Below are positions 34,901-42,231 of a stretch of DNA of 64,000 nt, in pieces; positions within the stretch are counted from its first letter, which is position 1; each line of letters begins with the position of its first letter. The DNA is from an uncultured Eubacteriales bacterium. GTDB taxonomy: Bacteria; Bacillota; Clostridia; Oscillospirales; CAG-272. Where the stretch lies: the NCBI GenBank assembly GCA_902491535.1, contig CABUHS010000008.1, positions 13,121-77,120 of the forward strand. Reading direction: 5' to 3'. The notes under the pieces are model-generated. The model did not search any database. It was not told the DNA's origin and saw only the letters and a list, made by a program, of their open reading frames with translations. A program made the translations under genes and the position numbers.

Positions 34901-35345
34901 AGATCCCCGAACGGTTTTAGAGCCGTATTCTGTGGGATATAATCTGATACAGTGTATAGAAAAGAATAAGCCGTATGGGTATTGGGAAGGAAATATCTAT
35001 GGTAATGATGATTATATACGCTGGGATATGAATATCCTTTGCGCGGAAGGCTCGGCTGCTTATGAATATGCGGAAGAAAACGGCTTTACGGTAACCGTGA
35101 TCGACGCTCCGCCTGTAATACCTCCAGACACCGATCCTGTAACACCTCCGGATACAGAACCTGATAAATCCGATTTTGACGTCAACGGAGACGGAAAACT
35201 TAATTCCAAAGATCTTACCCGCCTGATGAAATTTATCGCAGGTGAAAAGGTTGAAATTGCCGGAAACGCTGATATAAACGGCGACAGCAAGGTAAATTCA
35301 AAAGATCTGACACGGCTCATGAAATATATTGCCGGAGCCATATAA
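31995..35345 (+). CDS. Secreted BspA-type LRR protein with C-terminal dockerin
   Basis: 1116 residues with a signal peptide (cleavage near PAYAAD, residue ~31). Residues about 190-960 are BspA/TpLRR repeats of the form AF-x-GCSxLTxVTVPxSVTxI, about 23 residues each. A PPDTDPVTPPDTEP linker follows, then a type I dockerin with two calcium-loop repeats (DVNGDGKLNSKD and DINGDSKVNSKD, each followed by LTRLMK). BspA LRRs commonly bind host or substrate proteins; the dockerin should attach the protein to a cohesin. AGGAGGAAG lies 6 nt before the ATG. The middle holds a 207-bp DNA repeat. The 3' end is followed at once by leader repeat A. Confidence 0.93.
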   Translation: MKAIKKRLASVLALLIAAASLPSACLPAYAADGLNVSDAWSISSVQDSADIQNAGDIQNADGVQAQAESNEPQYVSIEVLNIESVVKNRGDYSLDGNGNVICRIPKFYYKVTLSDGTYLTGYYRDHFEDDPMLKVEHSQSEKPWTVGGNNTFTVRYGDAETTVAVDLKSSADFEYTEQDGGLFITTCNLIYETVQIPPVIDGKPVRGILSLGRSAMNRIKHLIIPDSVEYIGDNAFLTGYYDYDEVLETVTVGSGVKYLDAAMFRKCENLTAISVSENNPYYSDIDGVVYNKQGDTLAVYPIGKGADYTVPASVADIDVLGNSIYDFLNITVAEGSAHFVTVDGVTYNSDMTKVISCDKNKNGSYDMPDTVTQIASDAFSGCSQLTEVTVADGVTDIVYRAFAGCSSLKAVELPQGLLSIGKMAFEDCTSLESAALPDSLTAVEDKAFYRCSSLSSVTVPGSVKNIGNEAFYYCSGLTGLTIQSGVETIGDRAFGDCSKLTDVTVPGSVKSIGVSAFGGCGSLTDLNVENGVKSIGSYAFYYCSSLTSVTLPNSVTNIGDGVFFGCRNLTDVTLPRGITYISDSMFSGCSSLTSLPIHDGITEIRDRAFSGCTGLTEVTVPDHVTSLGSSVFSGCSNLTDVTLPRGITYISDGMFYSCSSLTSLPIHDGITGIGSGAFSYCTGLTAVTVPDHVTSLGNSVFSGCSNLTDVTLPKGVTYISDRMFYGCSSLTSLPVYDGITGIGSDAFSSCTGLTEITVPDSVTEIAYGAFRGCGNLADIDIPDSVVSIGGHSFDGTAYYNAQPEGPVYIDSVLYKYKGTMPENTELTVKAGTTVIADYAFYSPEYRWNGRDYCISYEENLKKITLPEGLKTVGMAAFFGCSGLTEIDIPASVSRIDFGAFANCTSLSAINVAPDNPYYKSEDGVLYSKDGAELIWCPLRSERSYEVPYGVKLIKKGAFGCSGVYTLTVTDPRTVLEPYSVGYNLIQCIEKNKPYGYWEGNIYGNDDYIRWDMNILCAEGSAAYEYAEENGFTVTVIDAPPVIPPDTDPVTPPDTEPDKSDFDVNGDGKLNSKDLTRLMKFIAGEKVEIAGNADINGDSKVNSKDLTRLMKYIAGAI
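33714..34250 (+). repeat. 207-bp tandem repeat within LRR gene
   Basis: Three near-identical blocks start at 33714, 33921 and 34128 (the last partial). Each codes three 23-residue LRR units, so copy change keeps the frame. The CGAGAGGAATAACATATATC boundary is shared by the first two blocks. Confidence 0.88.
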
Positions 35346-35423
35346 CCTAAGTGCAGATGTCCCCCGCCTCTAAGGCGGCGGGTTCCATATCAGAATTCGC
35401 GTGGGGGACATAATCCCCCACGC
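35341..35423 (+). repeat. Dispersed repeat A (partial) after LRR-dockerin gene
   Basis: TATAACCTAAGTGCAGATGT leads into CCCCCGCC/GGCGGCGGG, as at 31852-31890. A different hairpin, CGTGGGGG/CCCCCACG (35400-35422), follows in place of the second and third stems. Together with the upstream copy it brackets the gene in direct orientation. Downstream to about 35520 are further short palindromes (GAACTCTGCT/AGCAGAGTT). Confidence 0.7.
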
Positions 35424-35557
35424 AAACCCTGAGGAGCGAGCGCTCCCCTGCGCTGCTTGCAATCTATCGCGAACTCTGCTCCTTGCAAGCAAAGCAGAGT
35501 TTTCTCCGATTTAAAACCGGAGAAAAGAATATTTTGGGGAAAAATCGGGTGTTTGAC

Positions 35558-35586
35558 TTTACAAAAAGGCGGATATATGCTATACT
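35558..35586 (+). promoter_or_regulatory. fucU promoter
   Basis: TTTACA (35558-35563), 17-bp spacer, TATACT (35581-35586), about 195 bp before the ATG. The untranslated leader between contains no gene I recognise. Confidence 0.6.
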
Positions 35587-35780
35587 GTTAAAAATATGGC
35601 AGCGGCATGCCGGCGCGTCGGTTTGCAGCCGTTACTTATGCATCGCATGGCACTGCTTCAGTATGCGGCATGCAAGTGTGTCAGTCCGCGAAATTAAGCG
35701 CGGTCTGTAAAATACGGCTGCGCCTGCTGTTTAATGAAATTCAGTGTGCGCGTCCGGCGCACGGTTTTGGAGGAACTGTT

Positions 35781-36203
35781 ATGTTAAAAGGAATCCCGTC
35801 TATTATTTCACCCGATCTTCTGAAAATACTTATGGAAATGGGACACGGCGACGAGCTTGTTATCGGCGACGGCAACTTTCCTGCGGCAAGAGTCGCTCAG
35901 CGTCTTGTCCGTGAGGACGGCCACACCGTTCCCGAACTTCTCGAAGCTATTTTAAAGCTTTTCCCGCTCGATACATATTCCGATCCGGTATACATCATGC
36001 AGAAGGTACCCGGAGACGACGTCGAAACTCCTATCTGGGACGAGTTTAAGGCTATCACCGGAAAGTATACCGATAAGCCTATGACTCAGGTAGAGCGCTT
36101 TGAGTTCTATGAAAAGGCAAAGGACGCATACGCTGTCGTAACTTCGGGCGAGACGGCGCTTTACGCTAACATCATCATCAGAAAAGGCGTTGTAGTAGAA
36201 TAA
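35781..36203 (+). CDS. fucU: RbsD/FucU-family sugar mutarotase (L-fucose mutarotase-like)
   Basis: A 140-residue cytosolic protein of the family that interconverts alpha and beta anomers. The N-terminal LKGIPSIISPDLLKILMEMG and GHGDELVIGDGNFPA segments are family hallmarks; FucU-type spacing favours L-fucose over ribose. GGAGG lies 7 nt before the ATG at 35781; the longer frame from 35607 has no support. It stands alone between a promoter and a terminator. The fucose assignment is by resemblance only. Confidence 0.88.
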   Translation: MLKGIPSIISPDLLKILMEMGHGDELVIGDGNFPAARVAQRLVREDGHTVPELLEAILKLFPLDTYSDPVYIMQKVPGDDVETPIWDEFKAITGKYTDKPMTQVERFEFYEKAKDAYAVVTSGETALYANIIIRKGVVVE

Positions 36204-36227
36204 CAGATACTGCTGTGCATCTAAAGC

Positions 36228-36262
36228 AAGCGGCGTACGTAAAAACGTGCGCCGCTTTTTTC
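36228..36262 (+). terminator. Terminator after fucU
   Basis: AAGCGGCGTACGT pairs with ACGTGCGCCGCTT (one wobble) around AAAA, followed by TTTTTT. Confidence 0.9.
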
Positions 36263-36440
36263 TGTAAATGTCAAACCGATGACGGTGTGAATTTGTATAA
36301 ATATGTGTGGCTTATTGGATATAGGCAAAAGCGGTTTTTGCCTTGCTGCGGTCCCGATTCTATCGTAAATGTCTGGTATACATATAAATTTTTTGCTTTC
36401 CCGGGTGTTACGGAACACTGTGATATTTCACATATATTGG

Positions 36441-36468
36441 TAATATTCTGTTTTCCGCCGCATAGAAT
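36441..36468 (+). promoter_or_regulatory. Possible SigE promoter of spoIIID
   Basis: TAATATT (36441-36447) and CATAGAAT (36461-36468), 13 bp apart, resemble SigE -35 and -10 boxes. spoIIID is SigE-dependent in Bacillus. The match is imperfect, so this is tentative. The rest of the 36263-36552 gap has no clear feature. Confidence 0.4.
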
Positions 36469-36552
36469 GTACCGAGAAATCTCATAACACGGCAAAAGTC
36501 GTTTGGCTTTGCCGCGGTATATTTTTATATGAGTCAAGGTCGGTGATGATGT

Positions 36553-36873
36553 ATGGCTGCAAATTCGGCGGCAGACTGTGAAAAGACGCGTTGCGAGCTT
36601 TTCGGGGAATATCTTCTCGAAAACAGCACGACGGTTCGCGAGACGGCAAAATATTTCGGAATGAGTAAATCAACCGTACATAAGGACGTTACAGTAAGAC
36701 TCAAATATGAGGATCCGGTGCTTTACCGGCAGGTAAAAGAGCTTTTGCAGATAAACAAGGCACAGCGGCATCTCCGCGGAGGGGAGGCAACGCGTCTGAG
36801 ATATGCAGGAGTACACAAATCTCCGCATGCGGATGAAAGAAAGGCGGAAGAAAAATGGATGACAGAAAAATAA
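36553..36873 (+). CDS. spoIIID: Sporulation regulator SpoIIID
   Basis: Mother-cell DNA-binding regulator. The helix-turn-helix VRETAKYFGMSKSTVHKDVT (about residues 31-50) and the C-terminal HLRGGEATRLRY basic stretch are diagnostic. 106 residues is slightly longer than the usual ~90, with an extra charged tail. The tail coding region overlaps the glgA start by 19 bp, so the two are translationally linked. Confidence 0.95.
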   Translation: MAANSAADCEKTRCELFGEYLLENSTTVRETAKYFGMSKSTVHKDVTVRLKYEDPVLYRQVKELLQINKAQRHLRGGEATRLRYAGVHKSPHADERKAEEKWMTEK

Positions 36874-38333
36874 ATGTGCTGTATGCCTCTGCCGAGGCTG
36901 ATCCGCTTGCGGTATGCGGAGGTCTCGGAGATGTTGCGCATGCGCTTCCGCGCGCACTTTGCGCGCTCGGTGCGGATGTCCGAGTAGTTATGCCGATGTA
37001 TACGGCGATCGACCGGCGCATTCTCGCCGGGGCGGAAAAGCTCATAGAATTTACCGTTCCGCTCTCATGGAGGCGGCAGCACTGCGAGGTCTATACCCTG
37101 ACGCTCGGCGGAGTGTTTTTTTATCTGATAGACAATGAGTATTATTTTGACCGCAGAACGGTTTACGGCTGCTATGACGACGGCGAGCGATTCGCTTTCT
37201 TTTCGCGCGCGCTGGTGGAGATGATCGCTCATATCGATTTTAAGCCGGACATTCTGCATACCAACGACTGGCATGCTGCCGCGGCATGCGTGTATCTGAA
37301 AAAAATTTACTGCGGTACGCGCTCCTATAGCGGTATCAGATGCGTACATACGGTTCATAATGCCGAATATCAGGGCGTTTTCGGTGCGCAGACGCTTGAT
37401 GACGTTTTCGGTCTTGAATCAGCCGCGGATGTTTTGATGCAGGACGGCTGCGTGAATCTGACGCGCGGCGCCGCGCTCCTGTGCGACAGGCTCACATGTG
37501 TCAGTCAGTCGGGACGCAGCGAGCTGCTTACCGATGCGGGCGGAGCAGGGCTCGGATATGTTTTCAGAGCGTGCGAAGATAAGCTTTACGGTATAAGCAA
37601 CGGAATCGACAGCGAAAGCTTCGATCCCGCAACCGACGCGGAGCTTCCGTGCAGATACGACGCGTCCGATCCCGGCGGAAAATTCTGCTGCAAGGCGGAG
37701 CTTCAGCGCAGGCTCGGACTTCCGGGAAGGTGCGACGTTCCGATGCTTGCCGTAATATCGAGACTGACCGAGCAGAAAGGTATGTCGCTTCTTGCGCAGG
37801 CGCTTCCGGAGCTGCTTGAAAAGGATATTCAACTTGTACTGCTCGGGACAGGCGATACCGAATATGAAATGGAGTTCCGCGACGCGTCCTTCCGGTGTCA
37901 TGACAGGCTCGCGGCGGTAATACGCTTTGACCGTCCGCTTTCAAGGCTTATATACGCCGGAGCGGATATTCTCATTATGCCGTCGCGCAGCGAGCAGTGC
38001 GGTATTTCGCAGATGATCGCTTCACGATACGGAACCGTGCCGCTCGTTCATTCCGTCGGCGGGCTTAAAGATACCGTGAGCAGGTATGATGAAGACAGCG
38101 GAAAGGGAACAGGCTTTGCATTTGAAAGCTTTGATTCGTCGGCGATGCTTGACGAGCTTTACAGAGCGCTAAGTCTGTTTGATTATGACCGCACAGCATG
38201 GAATGCACTTGTCGGCAGAATAATGAAAAGAGATTTTTCGTGGGACGCTTCGGCGAAAAAATATCTCGCGCTGTACAGGGAGCTGACACAGCGCAGCTTT
38301 CTTAAAAGAAAAAACGGTAAAGAAATAATCTGA
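36855..38333 (+). CDS. glgA: Glycogen synthase (GT5)
   Basis: Transfers glucose from ADP-glucose to glycogen. The GT5 N-terminal domain covers about residues 1-240 (VLYASAEADPLAVCGGLGDV, HTNDWHAA, HTVHNAEYQG). The GT1-like C-terminal half has ISNGIDSESFDP, ISRLTEQKGMSLL, MPSRSEQCGISQM and VHSVGGLKDTV. 492 residues is normal. The usual KxGGLgDV loop reads VCGGLGDV, so the ADP-glucose-binding Lys is replaced by Val. The E of the EPCG-type motif is kept as SEQCG. The overlap with spoIIID suggests glycogen synthesis tied to sporulation. Confidence 0.93.
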   Translation: MDDRKINVLYASAEADPLAVCGGLGDVAHALPRALCALGADVRVVMPMYTAIDRRILAGAEKLIEFTVPLSWRRQHCEVYTLTLGGVFFYLIDNEYYFDRRTVYGCYDDGERFAFFSRALVEMIAHIDFKPDILHTNDWHAAAACVYLKKIYCGTRSYSGIRCVHTVHNAEYQGVFGAQTLDDVFGLESAADVLMQDGCVNLTRGAALLCDRLTCVSQSGRSELLTDAGGAGLGYVFRACEDKLYGISNGIDSESFDPATDAELPCRYDASDPGGKFCCKAELQRRLGLPGRCDVPMLAVISRLTEQKGMSLLAQALPELLEKDIQLVLLGTGDTEYEMEFRDASFRCHDRLAAVIRFDRPLSRLIYAGADILIMPSRSEQCGISQMIASRYGTVPLVHSVGGLKDTVSRYDEDSGKGTGFAFESFDSSAMLDELYRALSLFDYDRTAWNALVGRIMKRDFSWDASAKKYLALYRELTQRSFLKRKNGKEII

Positions 38334-38650
38334 TTTGTGACTGATACACTGCGTGTCTTGAACCTTGCGATAACAAAATTTTCGCATATCGGCGGTTACA
38401 CCGCAGCTTTTTCCACAAAGGTGAGACTGAATTTTCCCTTTAACAGATTCGTACAAGTAGCTTTCAAAATCATATTTGCTACGCAAATAAGGGAAAAGCG
38501 AAAAGGGGGAAAGCTTTGGGGCGCAAATTTGTCAATTCCTCCCTACTTTAAGGAAAAGTCAAAAAACTACAGTACGCTGTGTCGCATCGCGATTAGTCAA
38601 AGCCCGGGCAACGGGTTTCGACAAGCTGCATCTATGGTACGATGTGTTAC
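38334..38650. other. Intergenic after glgA, no gene
   Basis: About 320 bp. One frame of 115 codons runs through it but lacks a ribosome site and any family resemblance. It contains short A-rich palindromes only. Confidence 0.5.
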
Positions 38651-38654
38651 GCCG

Positions 38655-38754
38655 CTCCCGCTTCGTTTTTATCCGGGAGTTTAGCTTATTAGTTTACTTT
38701 GCAGATCTGTAAAGTAAACTAAGTATAAAGCGGCTGACTTTTGTCAGCCGCTTT
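38655..38754. terminator. Two-part terminator module, copy 1
   Basis: CTCCCG/CGGGAG (38655-38679) with TTTAG, then a palindrome AGTTTACTTT/AAAGTAAACT (38691-38720), then AAAGCGGCTGAC/GTCAGCCGCTTT (38727-38754). The first hairpin recurs at 46416 and 52595, each time upstream of the 3' end of a minus-strand gene (here rbfA). Confidence 0.8.
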
Positions 38755-38802
38755 ATTTGTTCTATTAAAATAAAATGAACGAGCGGATAAGTTTTATTCC
38801 TT

Positions 38803-39189
38803 TTATTCGTCCTCTTCTTCTGCGGTCGGTGTGCGCGATGCAAGTTCGTCATTTATCTCCTTTAAAATTGAAGAAATATTAGCGCCGTTTTCGACTGATG
38901 TATCAAGTACATACTGAAGCTCGGGTGTAACCCGCAGATTAAGTTTCTTTGCGAGCTGTCCGCGAATAAACCCGTTTGCACTGATAAGCCCGCGGCGAAC
39001 CTCGCGCGCGTCATCGCCGCCGAGCAGTGTTGAATAATATATCTTGCAGAATTTAAGATCGGCGGAGCAGTCCGCTCCGGTTATGCAGATCATAGCATCG
39101 GACACGCGCGGATCTTTAACGTCGCGGATAATTGAAGCCATCTCGCGCGTGATCTCACCGTTTATTCTGTTCTGTCTGTATTTTGCCAT
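38803..39189 (-). CDS. rbfA: Ribosome-binding factor A
   Basis: 30S maturation factor of 128 residues with the KH-like fold (MAKYRQNRINGEITREMASI, LKFCKIYYST). The C-terminal tail is acidic (TAEEEDE). AGGAAGGA lies about 10 nt upstream of the ATG. In most Firmicutes rbfA follows infB and precedes nrnA and truB. Here nrnA and truB lie 1.8-5 kb away on the other strand, so the operon is split. Confidence 0.95.
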   Translation of the reverse strand: MAKYRQNRINGEITREMASIIRDVKDPRVSDAMICITGADCSADLKFCKIYYSTLLGGDDAREVRRGLISANGFIRGQLAKKLNLRVTPELQYVLDTSVENGANISSILKEINDELASRTPTAEEEDE

Positions 39190-39484
39190 TCCTTTGCAGT
39201 TCCTTCCTGACTCATTTTTTCTGTATATTTATATATTGTACTTATATTTTTGCAAAATTCAATAGATGTATTAAAAATAATCTCAAAAAAACGGATCATA
39301 CGGTAAAATTTACAGAATACGCTTGATTTTAAGCCGAGGCAGATGTAAAATAATATTAAAATAAGCTCTGAATACAAAAAAATTCGGTCAGGCGTTGTAT
39401 AAAATCTTTTTGCCGCGCCGCCGTGAGGAAAAGTAAAATTTTTTCCATAAAAAATTAAATGTTTGTACACCCGGAGGAACGCAT

Positions 39485-40333
39485 ATGAATAAATTTATGA
39501 AAAAGTCACTTATAATTTTAGCCGCGGCTCTCACGCTGACAGCGGCTCTCTGTTCATGTGAAAGACGCAATAGCGGTACCGCTGTCGAAACGACAAGCCC
39601 GCTTCCGGAATGCGATCTGCTGCGAACCGAAAAAAGCGGCGATTTCACCTATGCCGTGTATGAAGAATACGTCGAGATAACAGGATATTCGGGCAGCAGC
39701 ACGAACGTATCCGTTCCGTCAGAGTATTCGGGCGCAGCTGTTCTGAGTATAGGCAAATCCGCTTTTGAGGGCAACAAGTTGATCGAAAGCGTTACTCTGC
39801 CTGCTTCGGTAGTTAATATCGATGCAAGTGCGTTTAAAAACTGCGAAAAGCTCACCTCGGTAACGATGCCCGGAGTCAAAAGCATAGGCGCATCGGCGTT
39901 CTTCCGCTCGGCGCTGCGTGAGGCAGAGCTGCCCGAAACGCTTCAAAATCTCGGCAGACAGTCTTTTGCATACACCAAGCTTGAATTTATAGAGCTGCCC
40001 GGAAGCATAGTCCGAAGCGGTGATTATGTTTTTTCGGGATGCCACGAGCTTAAAAGCGTCAGTTTCGCCGACGGCTTCCCCGAAATAAGCGTTCGCATGT
40101 TCTCCGACTGCGCCTCTCTTGAAGCAATATCTTTACCGTCAAGTGTTTCAGCCGTCGGAAGCTATGCGTTCACATACTGCACGAATCTTAAAACCGTGAC
40201 GATCGACGGTAAAACTTCTATCGGTGACGGCGTTTTTCATGAGTGCAATGATCTGACGATCCGTTCGTCAGAAGGTTCAGCCGCCGAAAAATATGCGTCA
40301 ACGTACAGTATCCCGTTTGAGGTAACAAAGTAA
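39485..40333 (+). CDS. BspA-type LRR lipoprotein
   Basis: 282 residues. Signal peptide with lipobox ALCSCE (Cys about residue 25), a short Thr/Ser-rich spacer, then about seven LRR units (SAFEGNKLIESVTLPASVVN, SAFKNCEKLTSVTMP...). It ends with the AAEKYASTYSIPFEV cap seen also in the FolT insertion. No dockerin, so it would be membrane-anchored outside the cell. GGAGG lies 6 nt upstream of the ATG. Its partner is unknown. Confidence 0.9.
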   Translation: MNKFMKKSLIILAAALTLTAALCSCERRNSGTAVETTSPLPECDLLRTEKSGDFTYAVYEEYVEITGYSGSSTNVSVPSEYSGAAVLSIGKSAFEGNKLIESVTLPASVVNIDASAFKNCEKLTSVTMPGVKSIGASAFFRSALREAELPETLQNLGRQSFAYTKLEFIELPGSIVRSGDYVFSGCHELKSVSFADGFPEISVRMFSDCASLEAISLPSSVSAVGSYAFTYCTNLKTVTIDGKTSIGDGVFHECNDLTIRSSEGSAAEKYASTYSIPFEVTK

Positions 40334-40356
40334 CAGTTCGAAAAGGTCTCCGACGG

Positions 40357-40386
40357 CTTAAACCTTTTTTGGAAAAAAGGTTTAAG
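40357..40386 (+). terminator. Hairpin after LRR lipoprotein
   Basis: CTTAAACCTTTTTT and its exact complement around GG form a 14-bp stem. The internal T/A tracts could act as a terminator in either direction. Confidence 0.65.
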
Positions 40387-40949
40387 AATCCAAAAAACTT
40401 TAACTGGCTGGGACTTTTTCTCTGGCAGGTGTGAAGCAAGCAGATTTACATTCAAATTTTCAGACTATATTCGAAGAAAAAAGCGCAGCTTTTTTGCATG
40501 AAAAAACTTTGTTTTTTCATGTTTGCAGGCTCAGCAGTATCGCCGGAGTCTGTAGAATTCCGCCATGCGGCGGAACTCGCAAACTTGCAAAGCAAGTTTG
40601 ACGTATAGATTAGTCTGCGTCCGGTCAAACAATCCGTATTATCCGACTTAAACAAATTATTACGGCACGAAGTGCCGAGTAACTGAAAAGGCTTCGCCGT
40701 TTCAGGAAAAGCCTTCGCCATTTCACCGAATGCAAAAATTCTGCAAACTAAAGCGGTACTGCCGCGCCTGTAAATCTATCGTTTTGATGCCCGCGCACGA
40801 ACTAAGTGTGCGCAGTCTATAGTCGCGTAAAATCTATTGTATAAATCATCGTCGCAACTGCCCAAGAAAAAGCTCCCCCAGTTAAAAGTTTTTGCGCAGC
40901 TTTTTTCAAAAAGCTGCCCGCCGGAGGCAAAAAAGAAAGGTAAAAATAA
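40387..40949. repeat. Palindrome-rich intergenic region before nrnA
   Basis: About 560 bp without a gene. 40411-40521 resembles 51418-51505, including GCATGAAAAAACTTTGTTTT and TCATG. Other pieces: CGGCACGAAGTGCCG (about 40663-40677), paired AAAAGGCTTCGCC-type segments (40686-40722), and GCAGCTTTTT/AAAAAGCTGC (40896-40917). Confidence 0.65.
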
Positions 40950-42098
40950 ATGGAAACCGTAAAACTCACATTAAAAGCTGCCGCGGATATGCTCCGGGAC
41001 AGCGACAATATACTGCTTTTAATGCATGCAAGACCGGACGGCGACACAGTCGGTTCGGCTATCGCTCTCGAAACAGCACTGCGTGCGCTCGGTAAACGCG
41101 CATACGCGGTATGCGACGACGATCTGCCCGAGCGTCTGATGTTCATACTGAAATTCCGCGGCGGGGAAAGCTCCTGTGCCGATGATATCTCAGGCGGAAG
41201 TACCGATGCACAGACAGATTCCGGCTGCACCGCATGCGCCGACGCACATACAGAACCGGACTGCATCGAATGCACCGATGCGCTGAACGCGGAAGATAAA
41301 TTAGGCACAGACATTTTAAGACCAGAAAATCTCCCTGAAGATTTTGTTCCGGAGCTTACCGTAACGGTCGACGTTGCATCTGCCGAGCTTCTCGGCGACA
41401 TCGGCGGGAAGCTTGAAGGAAAGATCGACCTCAAGCTCGATCATCACCCCATGGGAACGGATTTTGCAAAGTACAGCCTTATCTACCCCGGCGCGAGCGC
41501 ATGCGGCGAACTGATATTCGACCTTGTGAGCGAACTCGGCGCTTTGAGCCGTCCTGTCGCCCGCGCTGTTTACGCCGCAATATCGTCCGATTCGGGAAGC
41601 TTCCGCTTTGACTCGGTAACGGCAATGACGCATGAGCGCGCGGCGAAGCTGCTCCGAATGGATATTTCACACGGTAAGATAACCGAAGCGCTGTATAATA
41701 CAAAAACGCTCGGAGAACTTGCCGCCGAAGCGCTCGCGATCGACAACCTGCGCATGTACTGCGGCGGAAAGATCGCGCTGACTGTGGTAACCCTCGCCGA
41801 TATGGAACGCCGCGGCGTTTCAAAGGATGATACCGGCGGTATAAACGGTATGCCGATGTGCATACGCGGCGTTGTTATCAGCCTTGTACTTAAACAGGAT
41901 CAGGACAGTCGTTTCTGGAAGCTCTCCGTCCGTACAGGCGACGGCGCAGCCGCGAACGAGATATGCGCGCAATTCGGCGGCGGAGGACACGTCCGCGCCG
42001 CAGGCTGCCGCTTTAAAGCGGCTTCTCATGAAGAAGCGGTCAAAGCAGTTCTTGACGCAGTATCCAGCGTTACAGGACTCAGGATAACACAGGATTAA
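40950..42098 (+). CDS. nrnA: DHH-family phosphoesterase (NrnA-like)
   Basis: Predicted nanoRNase/pAp phosphatase. DHH motifs include LLMHARPDGDTVGSA (about residue 23), TVDVASAELLG, LDHHPMG (about 173) and the C-terminal DHHA1 glycine loop FGGGGHVRAAGC (about 345). Between the first two is an insertion of about 45 residues rich in Cys, Asp and Thr (CTACADAHTEPDCIECTDAL region, residues 75-125) not usual for NrnA. The start follows GAAAGG. Repeat A separates it from the next gene. Confidence 0.92.
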   Translation: METVKLTLKAAADMLRDSDNILLLMHARPDGDTVGSAIALETALRALGKRAYAVCDDDLPERLMFILKFRGGESSCADDISGGSTDAQTDSGCTACADAHTEPDCIECTDALNAEDKLGTDILRPENLPEDFVPELTVTVDVASAELLGDIGGKLEGKIDLKLDHHPMGTDFAKYSLIYPGASACGELIFDLVSELGALSRPVARAVYAAISSDSGSFRFDSVTAMTHERAAKLLRMDISHGKITEALYNTKTLGELAAEALAIDNLRMYCGGKIALTVVTLADMERRGVSKDDTGGINGMPMCIRGVVISLVLKQDQDSRFWKLSVRTGDGAAANEICAQFGGGGHVRAAGCRFKAASHEEAVKAVLDAVSSVTGLRITQD

Positions 42099-42135
42099 AA
42101 CAAAAAACAGATTTTCCGGACTGCACAAACTACCC

Positions 42136-42220
42136 ATATAACCGCGGGCAAGATGTCCTCCGCCTATATAGGCAGCGTTCTTATCCCTACTCCGTGACGG
42201 GGCAAGTCCCTTACTGAAAG
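42136..42220 (+). repeat. Dispersed repeat A, degenerate copy
   Basis: ATATAACC...AAGATGTCC then CCGCCTATATAGGCAGCG and GGGGCAAGTCCC. The middle hairpin is lost. It lies between nrnA and the SGNH gene in the same orientation. Confidence 0.55.
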
Positions 42221-42231
42221 AAAGGCTCAAT

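Noticed and set aside
35607..35780. Upstream extension of the fucU frame
   Set aside because: The longer frame has no ribosome site, while GGAGG precedes the ATG at 35781 and the family starts there.
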